The position numbers and the translations under genes are program-made. Shown in pieces: positions 1-5,389 of a stretch of DNA of 5,561 nucleotides (its first letter is position 1; every line of letters begins with the position of its first letter). The stretch is taken from NCBI GenBank assembly GCA_001604495.1, contig LVBR01000096.1, positions 1 to 5,561 of the forward strand. The letters are read 5' to 3'. Origin of the DNA: Acholeplasmatales bacterium Tener_01 (GTDB lineage: Bacteria; Bacillota_I; Bacilli_A; ML615J-28; CAG-698). Under the pieces are notes generated by a model, which had not been told where the DNA came from, ran no database searches, and worked only from the letters and a program-made list of their open reading frames with translations.

Positions 1-17
1 AATTAAATAAAGTTTTT

Positions 18-46
18 TTGCACTCACTTCTTTTTTTTGGTATAAT
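18..46 (+). promoter_or_regulatory. sigma-A-type promoter of the HAD phosphatase gene
   Basis: A -35 box TTGCAC (18-23) lies 17 nt from a perfect -10 box TATAAT (41-46). The -10 is preceded by TGG (38-40), giving an extended -10 element. The spacer is T-rich. Initiation is expected near 52-54, which leaves a 5' untranslated region of only about 13-15 nt, just enough to hold the GAGGTG ribosome-binding site at 57-62 before the ATG at 67. No other regulatory element is visible upstream within the window. Confidence 0.8.
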
Positions 47-66
47 TATGGCGCTCGAGGTGTAGT

Positions 67-861
67 ATGAAAACACAAAAAGATTTAAAAAATATCGAAT
101 TATTCTTACTTGATATGGATGGAACTATCTATTTGGGTGAAGATGTTTTTGATGGGGCAATTGATTTTATTAAAACCATCATTAAGAAAAACAAAAAATA
201 CATTTTCCTGACAAACAATTCATCTAAAAACAAGTTCGACTATATCAATAAACTTCACAGATTAGGCTTTCCGGCAGACGAGGCTAACATTTTTACAAGT
301 GGCATGGCTATGGGAATCTATCTTAATGAAAACTATAAAGGTAAAAAAGTACTTCTTTCAGGTACTAAAGCTTTAGAAGATGAGTTAAGAGATAACTATA
401 ATATCAACCTTGTTAATGAAGGTGGGGATGTAGCGGTAATGGGATTTGATACCGAACTTACTTATCCAAAGCTACGTGCAATTTGTGATGCCCTTGATAG
501 TGGTGTTCCCTTCCTAGCCACAAACCCTGACCTTGTTTGTCCAATTGAAAACAAACGTTATATTCCTGACTGTGGCAGTATGTGTATCATGCTAGAAAAC
601 GCAACCGGCAGAAAACCAACCTACATTGGTAAACCATCGCCTTATATGATTGATATCTTGTCAAAGGAACTTGGAATTAGTAAAGAAAAAATCGCCGTAA
701 TTGGCGATAGAGTATATACTGATATTGCAAGTGGATATAATGCAGGTGCATTAACTATTTGTGTATTAAGTGGTGAAGCAACCCTTAAAACAATCGAAGA
801 GTCTAAAATAAAACCAGATTTCATCTTTGACTCTGTAAAAGATTTAATTGATTTGATATAA
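67..861 (+). CDS. HAD-superfamily IIA hydrolase (NagD/YutF-type phosphatase)
   Basis: This is a 264-residue cytoplasmic phosphatase of HAD subfamily IIA, the group of NagD, YutF, AraL and p-nitrophenyl phosphatases, whose members are typically 250-270 residues. Motif I is D16-M-D18-G-T20, with Asp16 as the expected nucleophile and Asp18 as general acid/base. Motif II is T49-N-N-S-S. Motif III is the Lys in G-K189-P. Motif IV is G213-D214-R-V-Y-T-D219, supplying the Mg-binding aspartates. The segment between motifs II and III is a C2-type cap that normally sets substrate choice, so the substrate (a sugar phosphate or nucleotide is common in the family) cannot be read from the sequence. The ATG at 67 has GAGGTG at 57-62. 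There is no signal peptide or membrane segment. The gene stands alone under its own promoter and converges on rplT, so context says nothing about its pathway. Family assignment is secure; the physiological role is not. Confidence 0.93.
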   Translation: MKTQKDLKNIELFLLDMDGTIYLGEDVFDGAIDFIKTIIKKNKKYIFLTNNSSKNKFDYINKLHRLGFPADEANIFTSGMAMGIYLNENYKGKKVLLSGTKALEDELRDNYNINLVNEGGDVAVMGFDTELTYPKLRAICDALDSGVPFLATNPDLVCPIENKRYIPDCGSMCIMLENATGRKPTYIGKPSPYMIDILSKELGISKEKIAVIGDRVYTDIASGYNAGALTICVLSGEATLKTIEESKIKPDFIFDSVKDLIDLI

Positions 862-893
862 AAAAAACGCGTTCAACTTGAACGCGTATTTTT
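861..893. terminator. bidirectional intrinsic terminator between the HAD gene and rplT
   Basis: A perfect 10-nt inverted repeat, ACGCGTTCAA (867-876) and TTGAACGCGT (878-887), is flanked by seven A's (861-867) and by TTTTT (889-893). Read on the minus strand, the hairpin is followed immediately by seven U's, a good terminator for infC-rpmI-rplT. Read on the plus strand, it is followed by AUUUUU and serves the phosphatase gene. It begins at the last base of the HAD stop codon and lies 3 nt beyond the rplT stop, so one element serves both convergent genes. Confidence 0.9.
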
Positions 894-895
894 AA

Positions 896-1252
896 TTATT
901 GAAGTTTGCTTTTAGCAGTTTCGCAGATTTGTGCGAAGCCTTCAGGATCACTAATAGCGATTTCTGATAACATCTTACGATTGATTTCGATGTTAGCTAA
1001 TTTTAAACCATGCATTAATGTATTGTAAGAAAGACCATTAAGTCTTGCAGCTGCATTGATACGAGCGATCCATAATTTTCTGAAATTACGTTTCTTAGTT
1101 CTTCTATCTCTGTATGCATAAGTTAATGACTTCATTACTTGTTGATTAGCAACTTTGTATAATGTATGTTTTGAACCAAAATATCCTTTGGCTAATTTTA
1201 AAATTCTATTACGTCTTCTTCTAGTAACGTATCCGCCTTTAGTACGTGGCAT
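896..1252 (-). CDS. rplT: 50S ribosomal protein L20 (bL20)
   Basis: This 118-residue protein matches bL20 along its full length and has the usual family size. The start MPRTKGGYVTRRRR is the basic N-terminal extension that threads into 23S rRNA. The middle holds the hallmark stretches KLAKGYFG, YAYRDRRTKKR and FRKLWIARINAAAR, followed by LSYNTLMHGLKLA. L20 is needed for early assembly of the 50S subunit. In Bacillus subtilis it also represses its own operon by binding the infC leader, and a leader of that kind is present here at 2069-2227. The start has a perfect AGGAGG (1261-1266) 8 nt upstream of the ATG. It is the last gene of infC-rpmI-rplT, 36 nt after rpmI, and is closed by the hairpin at 861-893. 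Confidence 0.98.
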   Translation of the reverse strand: MPRTKGGYVTRRRRNRILKLAKGYFGSKHTLYKVANQQVMKSLTYAYRDRRTKKRNFRKLWIARINAAARLNGLSYNTLMHGLKLANIEINRKMLSEIAISDPEGFAQICETAKSKLQ

Positions 1253-1288
1253 AATTGTTTCCTCCTATTTCTTAATTTTTTGTTTTGA

Positions 1289-1489
1289 TTATTTAATGTA
1301 ATCTAATTGTTTCTTAATACGACCTAAATCACTCTTTGCAGTTGATTTTTCCTTACGTAAGTGACGAATTCTCTTTTGAGTCTTACCAGGTGCTAAGTGA
1401 CTTGAGCCAGGACGGCTTTGAACAACTTTACCAGTACCAGTAAATCTAAAACGTTTCTTAATACCTTTATGGGATTTCATTTTTGGCAT
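1289..1489 (-). CDS. rpmI: 50S ribosomal protein L35 (bL35)
   Basis: This 66-residue, strongly basic protein has the typical bL35 length. It starts MPKMKSHKGIKKRFRFTGTG, the conserved N-terminus of the family, and continues through an S-S-H-L-A-P-G-K-T-Q-K-R-I-R-H-L segment to a Lys/Arg-rich tail. It is a small component of the 50S subunit that lies close to L20 in the ribosome. AAGGAG (1500-1505) is spaced 10 nt from the ATG. The gene sits between infC (29-nt gap) and rplT (36-nt gap) in the gene order that is almost universal in Bacillota. It has no promoter of its own that I can see, so it should be co-transcribed with its neighbours and share the leader control. Confidence 0.97.
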   Translation of the reverse strand: MPKMKSHKGIKKRFRFTGTGKVVQSRPGSSHLAPGKTQKRIRHLRKEKSTAKSDLGRIKKQLDYIK

Positions 1490-1518
1490 AATTAATTCAC
1501 TCCTTCTATTACCTTAAA

Positions 1519-2058
1519 TTATTTTTTCTTGGGAACTAGTGTAATTGCAGTAGTTCTACCATCATTTGTGATCTTTGACTCTACAGTGGCACAATCGCTA
1601 ACAGCTTCAATGTACTTATCTAAAATTTGAGAAGATGTTTCAAATTGAATCAATCTCTTCTTTCCTTTTGGATAGAACAAAGTAACTTTAAGCTTGTTTC
1701 CATCAGCTAGAAATTCACGACCAGTTTTTACCTTTGTTTCAAAATCTTTTGTTCCAATTAAAGGAGAAACTCTAACTTCCTTAATTGTAACGACTTTTTG
1801 ATTTTTCTTTGCTTCTCGTTTCTTTCTTTGCATATCATAACGATATTTGCTGTAATCAATGAAACGACAAACAGGAACTTTAGCATTAGGTGCTACGCAC
1901 ACTAAATCAAGTTCTTCTTCACGAGCAAGTCTAATAGCTTCCTCAACATCCATCTCGCCAAGAGGTTTACCCTCAGCATCGATAACTAGTACTCTTGATG
2001 CAGTGATGTTTTCATTAACTAGTGCATCAGCTTTGCGATCTAAATTCTTACTAATAAT
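1519..2058 (-). CDS. infC: translation initiation factor IF-3, probable ATT start
   Basis: IF3 binds the 30S subunit, prevents premature 50S joining and rejects initiation at wrong codons or with wrong tRNAs. The 179-residue product has the two-domain form. The N-terminal domain includes LVNENITA and DLVCVAPNAKVPVCRFIDYS, followed by a Lys/Arg-rich linker helix (YRYDMQRKKREAKKNQK). The C-terminal domain runs from TIKEVRVSP to the end (ITLVPKKK). No ATG fits the N-terminus. The frame stays open to a GTG at 2062-2064, but that GTG is part of the GGAGGTG Shine-Dalgarno (2062-2068). The likely start is ATT at 2056-2058, giving M-I-S-K as in Bacillus IF3, or the tandem ATT at 2053-2055. An ATT start is a known IF3 autoregulatory device. 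About seven residues between ISK and LVNENI are extra compared with B. subtilis IF3. It is the first gene of the operon. Confidence 0.96.
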   Translation of the reverse strand: MISKNLDRKADALVNENITASRVLVIDAEGKPLGEMDVEEAIRLAREEELDLVCVAPNAKVPVCRFIDYSKYRYDMQRKKREAKKNQKVVTIKEVRVSPLIGTKDFETKVKTGREFLADGNKLKVTLFYPKGKKRLIQFETSSQILDKYIEAVSDCATVESKITNDGRTTAITLVPKKK

Positions 2059-2068
2059 TAGCACCTCC
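2053..2068 (-). promoter_or_regulatory. infC ribosome-binding site and tandem ATT start codons
   Basis: On the minus strand GGAGGTG (2062-2068) is a 7-nt perfect match to the 16S anti-Shine-Dalgarno. It is followed by CTA and then ATT ATT AGT AAG. Spacing from GGAGG is 5 nt to the first ATT (2056-2058) and 8 nt to the second (2053-2055), so both are physically possible. The first gives M-I-S-K, matching known Bacillus IF3. The GTG inside the Shine-Dalgarno cannot be used with this ribosome-binding site, and no other site precedes it at a suitable distance. Confidence 0.8.
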
Positions 2069-2090
2069 GTTGTAAGTATTTAATCATAGT

Positions 2091-2124
2091 AAAAATAAAA
2101 AAGTAGGCGCACAAAGCACCCACT
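2091..2124 (-). terminator. attenuator (intrinsic terminator) in the infC leader
   Basis: On the minus strand AGTGGGTGC (2116-2124) and GCGCCTACT (2102-2110) form a 9-bp stem with two G-U pairs around the 5-nt loop TTTGT. The stem is followed by TTTTTTATTTTT (about 2091-2101). It lies between the infC promoter and the infC ribosome-binding site, so it acts as an attenuator of the translation operon and not as an end-of-gene terminator. Confidence 0.88.
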
Positions 2125-2182
2125 AATATAAATCACAAATTGTTTCTAAAGTGACTATTTACCTACCAACATAATCAGTCAG

Positions 2183-2210
2183 GTGAGAAGTGGGTACCTC
2201 TTCTTTCCAC
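2183..2210 (-). promoter_or_regulatory. leader hairpin exposing the antiterminator segment
   Basis: In the transcript, GUG then a GAA bulge then AGAAG pairs with CUUCU then CAC, enclosing the nine-base loop AGGUACCCA (2191-2199 on the plus strand). The loop bases UACCCA are complementary to the terminator 5' arm (UGGGUG), so the loop can form a long-range pseudoknot that competes with the terminator. The stem and the complementarity are read directly; the regulatory reading is inferred from the known L20 leader of Bacilli. Confidence 0.6.
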
Positions 2211-2232
2211 TATGATAATTTTTACCTCTATT

Positions 2233-2261
2233 ATAATACTATATTTCTAACTAAAAGTCAA
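2233..2261 (-). promoter_or_regulatory. sigma-A-type promoter of infC-rpmI-rplT
   Basis: On the minus strand a -35 TTGACT (2256-2261) is separated by 17 nt from a -10 TATTAT (2233-2238). A TATAAT is also present, shifted by 3 nt. Transcription should start at about 2226-2227, giving the leader described above. The -35 box lies inside the 3' arm of an inverted repeat (2254-2276). Confidence 0.82.
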
Positions 2262-2276
2262 GTTATTTTTGACTTT
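2254..2276 (-). terminator. weak hairpin after the GH3 gene, overlapping the infC -35 box
   Basis: AAAGTCAA (2254-2261) and TTGACTTT (2269-2276) form a perfect 8-bp inverted repeat with a 7-nt loop, starting 10 nt after the GH3 stop codon. The stem is AT-rich, and the only U's after it on the minus strand belong to the stem itself and a following TAG, so it would be a modest terminator. Its 3' arm on the minus strand contains the infC -35 hexamer. It could equally be an operator-like site or leave some read-through from the GH3 gene into infC. Confidence 0.5.
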
Positions 2277-2285
2277 ATTTTATAA

Positions 2286-5200
2286 CTAATCTAACAAAAC
2301 ACTTGAAATGCCACTAGCTTTAATTTCGCCTGCTAAAAACTTACTAATAGCAACACAACTTGGATTTTGATAACAATAAACATTTACATAGTTTTTAACA
2401 CTATTACCATATGACAAGATATCATAAGGAGATGCTAAGCCTATAACTACAACTTCTTTATCAAGCCTACATACATCTTGAACGAACTTGATAGTATTTG
2501 TGTAATTATTACTTCTAATATTACTAAATGCTAAAACAATTGTATCAAAGTTGTCTATTAAGTTTAAAGCAGTTGTTCTTTGGCTAGATGTAATGTTATT
2601 ACTTACATCAAACGCTTCAACATCGTAACCTAGGTCAGTTAGGTATTTTGTGGCAAAAGAGCCTAAAGAATTGCTGTTTAAATCACCTTTTAAAGTATTA
2701 GAACTTGTTGGAGAAATGATTAATGTGCGTTTATTAATATCTAAGCCACTAAAATCTCCACGAACAAGTGTCAATGCTTTAGATGCAAATTCGTTGTTCA
2801 ATTCTTCATGTTCTACAAGTTTCTCAGTTAAATCAGCGTTTGGAGCATATGGATCATCAATGATTCCATATTTAATCTTCTTAAGTAAGATTCTAATAAC
2901 TGACTCATTGATTCGCTCTTCAGTTAGTTCTCCACTCTTTAAAGCGCTCATTATACCATTATATGCTTTAATTGGATTAGATGTTGTTGTGTAAGTTAGA
3001 ATATCAGCACCGGCTTTAATTGCCATAACTCCAGTCTTATCATAACCACCAAAGTTATTAGTAACTGCTGCCATTTCCATTCCATCAGTGATGATAAGGC
3101 CATCAAATCCTAGTTCTTCTCTTAAAAGATTTGTTAAAACCTTGTAAGACAAAGTTGCAGGATACTCAGTATCAATAGCAGTGAAGATAATATGAGTTGT
3201 CATAATAGCATCAATACCATTAGTGATACTTGCAATATATGGTGCAAGCTCTGTTTGATAAAGCTCATTCATCGCTGTTGTAATTGTTGGTAAGCCGTAG
3301 TGTGAATCGGTAGATGTATTACCATGTCCTGGGAAGTGTTTACAAGTTCCCATAACATTAGATTCTGCTAAACCTAAGAACATATTCTTACCATATAATG
3401 ATACTTTCAAAGGATTATCAGAATAACTTCTAATTCCAATTACAGGATTATCTGGGTTATTATTAACATCTAATACTGGAGCAAAGTCAACATTAATACC
3501 ATAATTACGAAGTTCTAAGCCACAAGCTACTCCTTCAAGGTATGTATTATTATAATCACCTGTTGCTCCCATTGCCATATTAGAGATAAAGTGTGTTCCA
3601 CCTACTTTAATTCTAGCAACAGTTCCACCTTCTTGGTCAGTAGAAATAAATGCTCCAACACCATTTTCACTAATCATCTTAGTTTGAATGTCATTACTCA
3701 TCTTAGCTAATGTAGTGTAATCAGTACAGTTAGCTCCCATATAAATGACATTACCAAAGTGATATTGAGTAATTGCTTTAATTAAATCGCTACTAATTGA
3801 TGTGCCATTAAATCCCACAACAAACATTTGACCAACCTTTTGTTCAATTGTCATTTTACTTAGTAGGTCTTGGGCACGTTCTAGATCAATTTCATCAACA
3901 CTTGGAGCTACATATTGACTAATATTAATAATTATTTCACTATAAATATCTTTATCTATAACTGATGTTGCTTTAATAGAAACTGTTCCTTTATTAACAG
4001 CAAGTACTATTCCATCATAAACAATCGCTAATTTATTATCGCTACTACTCCATTCAACTTCTTGATTAACACCATCACCACCAAATGAAAGAGTTAAATA
4101 ATTGTGTCCACCTTGCATCATAGTAGTATCACCACTAATAGTGATGCTAGTTGGTGCTGGTTTAGTAACTTTTATTGTAATTGTTTTATAAATTGCATTA
4201 TCTTCGAATGAATAAACAGTAACAATGGCTTCGCCTTCACAAAGTCCATGCATTACACCTTTACTATCAACTGTTAAAACGATTGGGTTACTTGATTCAT
4301 AGACAAATCTCTTACTTGCAGTTGATGGGAATGTTGAAATGTCAAGGGCAACATCTTGGTTTAATCCCACATAGTTTTTATTATTGATGATAATTGATCT
4401 TGGAGTCTTTCCAATAATCTCAAGTTCAAATGTAGCTACGTTTTTACTATTTTCTTTATCAACTGCTGTGATAATACATTTACCAATACCAATTGGACAT
4501 ACTTCACCAGTCTCTAAAATTAGTGCTACATCATCATTTGAACTACTCCAGTTGCAATCATAATTACAAGTTAAATAAATTGTTTGATCAATTCTACAAA
4601 CATTTTCGCCACTAATTCTAATAGCATTAGGGTCTTCAATAACATCAATTGTGATAGAAGATTCTTTTCCATATAGTGAGATTGTTAAGGAAACTTTTCC
4701 GGTCTTTAATGCTTTAATAGTCTTACCATTCACTTCTAAAATACTAGAATCGCTTGATGTAAGAATGGCTTCACTTGCTAGATCTGTTAAATCAGTTTCA
4801 AAACTAACTTCTTTTTCTTCCCCAACAATCATTAGTCCAACTTCATTTAGTTTCAAACTAAAATCACTTGGATATACTTTAACTAAGATTCTTTCTTCTT
4901 GCGAACCGATTGTAGCTACAATGTAAGCCTCACCTGTAGCTAAAGCCAACGCCACGCCTTCTTCATTAACTTTAATTACACTATCATCACTACTACTCCA
5001 AGCTACATCTAAATTTGCATTAAACGTAACTTTAGAATTAGTAAACATAATATTAGTACCACTTATTTCAAGTTTAGTACTACTTTCAATAACATTAATT
5101 TTAATAGTTGCTTTATTATCAAGTACTTCTACAGTGATTTCAGCTGTTCCCACTTTAAGGCCCTTAATGATTGCACTACTACCATTTGTAGACAAAATTA

Positions 5201-5387
5201 AAGCAGTAGCTTCATCACTACTGCCCCATTTGATATCACTACTATCATGATAGTTGCATTCCAAAACTATTTCTGAACCTAGTGTAACTTCAGTTGGACC
5301 AGTAATTGATAAATCAATTTTCTTTTTACAGCCGATAAAAGTCAAACTAAATAATAAAAGTAATAATGGAATAAGTATTTTTTTCAT
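2286..5387 (-). CDS. nagZ: lipoprotein with six Ig-like domains and a NagZ-type GH3 beta-N-acetylhexosaminidase
   Basis: This is a 1033-residue secreted enzyme predicted to remove beta-linked N-acetylglucosamine, for example from peptidoglycan fragments, outside the cell. Residues 1-20 are a lipoprotein signal (KK, hydrophobic core, F-I-G-C20), with Cys20 as the probable lipid anchor. Residues about 26-492 hold six Ig-like BIG2-type modules. Residues about 498-845 are the GH3 barrel, with TDQEGG at D584, KHFPGHG at 683-689, the NagZ acid/base dyad D694-S-H696, and the nucleophile D768 in ITDGMEM. Residues about 867-1033 are an alpha/beta C-terminal domain, as in the lipoprotein NagZ of B. subtilis. 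That enzyme (about 640 residues) lacks the Ig stack. All catalytic residues are present. The ATG has a modest AGGAA site (5398-5402) and starts 2 nt after the upstream gene stops, suggesting coupling. No separate promoter is visible. Specificity for GlcNAc is inferred from the NagZ motifs, not shown. Confidence 0.9.
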   Translation of the reverse strand: MKKILIPLLLLLFSLTFIGCKKKIDLSITGPTEVTLGSEIVLECNYHDSSDIKWGSSDEATALILSTNGSSAIIKGLKVGTAEITVEVLDNKATIKINVIESSTKLEISGTNIMFTNSKVTFNANLDVAWSSSDDSVIKVNEEGVALALATGEAYIVATIGSQEERILVKVYPSDFSLKLNEVGLMIVGEEKEVSFETDLTDLASEAILTSSDSSILEVNGKTIKALKTGKVSLTISLYGKESSITIDVIEDPNAIRISGENVCRIDQTIYLTCNYDCNWSSSNDDVALILETGEVCPIGIGKCIITAVDKENSKNVATFELEIIGKTPRSIIINNKNYVGLNQDVALDISTFPSTASKRFVYESSNPIVLTVDSKGVMHGLCEGEAIVTVYSFEDNAIYKTITIKVTKPAPTSITISGDTTMMQGGHNYLTLSFGGDGVNQEVEWSSSDNKLAIVYDGIVLAVNKGTVSIKATSVIDKDIYSEIIINISQYVAPSVDEIDLERAQDLLSKMTIEQKVGQMFVVGFNGTSISSDLIKAITQYHFGNVIYMGANCTDYTTLAKMSNDIQTKMISENGVGAFISTDQEGGTVARIKVGGTHFISNMAMGATGDYNNTYLEGVACGLELRNYGINVDFAPVLDVNNNPDNPVIGIRSYSDNPLKVSLYGKNMFLGLAESNVMGTCKHFPGHGNTSTDSHYGLPTITTAMNELYQTELAPYIASITNGIDAIMTTHIIFTAIDTEYPATLSYKVLTNLLREELGFDGLIITDGMEMAAVTNNFGGYDKTGVMAIKAGADILTYTTTSNPIKAYNGIMSALKSGELTEERINESVIRILLKKIKYGIIDDPYAPNADLTEKLVEHEELNNEFASKALTLVRGDFSGLDINKRTLIISPTSSNTLKGDLNSNSLGSFATKYLTDLGYDVEAFDVSNNITSSQRTTALNLIDNFDTIVLAFSNIRSNNYTNTIKFVQDVCRLDKEVVVIGLASPYDILSYGNSVKNYVNVYCYQNPSCVAISKFLAGEIKASGISSVLLD
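3912..5312 (-). repeat. six tandem Ig-like (BIG2-type) modules within the GH3 lipoprotein
   Basis: This region encodes residues about 26-492 as six diverged copies of 70-85 residues: approximately 26-102, 103-173, 174-252, 253-326, 327-409 and 410-492. Each has the BIG2 pattern of beta strands around a W/Y/T-x-S-S motif followed by an a-x-V strand, a G turn and a closing V-x-V strand. The motif occurs as W54-G-S-S, W130-S-S-S, T210-S-S, W280-S-S-S, E364-S-S and W446-S-S-S. At DNA level the W-S-S-S sites recur as ACTACTCCA-like words on the plus strand. Such stacks usually act as stalks or adhesion modules that hold a domain away from the membrane. The copies are too diverged to suggest recent duplication. 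Confidence 0.85.
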
Positions 5388-5389
5388 AA

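Larger units (their letters stand above)
2069..2227 (-). promoter_or_regulatory. infC operon 5' leader, L20-type autoregulatory element
   Basis: The roughly 160-nt untranslated leader of infC-rpmI-rplT contains, in transcript order, a hairpin (2183-2210), further self-complementary segments (GACUG 2176-2180 with UAGUC 2153-2157, or AGUCAC 2151-2156 with GUGAUU 2131-2136) and a strong intrinsic terminator (2091-2124). The loop-side segment GUACCCACU (2189-2197) can pair over nine positions, one of them G-U, with AGUGGGUGC (2116-2124), the 5' arm of the terminator. Formation of that long-range pairing would block the terminator. In B. subtilis the equivalent leader is bound by excess L20, which favours termination. 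The position before infC, the terminator and the competing pairing all fit that class. The L20 contact nucleotides themselves I cannot verify by eye. Confidence 0.82.

Noticed and set aside
48..65. Five-codon frame ATG GCG CTC GAG GTG TAG just before the HAD gene
   Set aside because: Its ATG overlaps the end of the promoter region and lies upstream of the expected transcription start, so it should not be in the mRNA.
642..824. 60-residue open frame on the minus strand inside the HAD gene
   Set aside because: It is antisense to well-conserved HAD motif IV coding sequence, has no family resemblance and no credible ribosome-binding site.
2062..2064. GTG as the infC start codon, giving a 181-residue IF3
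   Set aside because: The GTG is part of the GGAGGTG Shine-Dalgarno itself, and no other ribosome-binding site lies upstream. The ATT codons a few bases downstream match known IF3 starts.
1859..2083. 74-residue open frame on the plus strand across infC
   Set aside because: It is antisense to IF3 coding sequence with a Ser/Thr-rich, low-complexity translation, typical of a shadow frame.
2650..2994. 114-residue open frame on the plus strand inside the GH3 gene
   Set aside because: It is antisense to the conserved GH3 C-terminal region; the minus-strand frame explains the sequence fully.
4651..4926. 91-residue open frame on the plus strand inside the Ig-module region
   Set aside because: It is antisense to the Ig modules, with no recognisable motif or start context.
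3912..5312. Recurrent ACTACTCCA-like words as a possible CRISPR or regulatory repeat array
   Set aside because: They fall exactly at the W-S-S-S codons of the Ig modules, at uneven spacing set by the domain length, so they reflect protein repeats.
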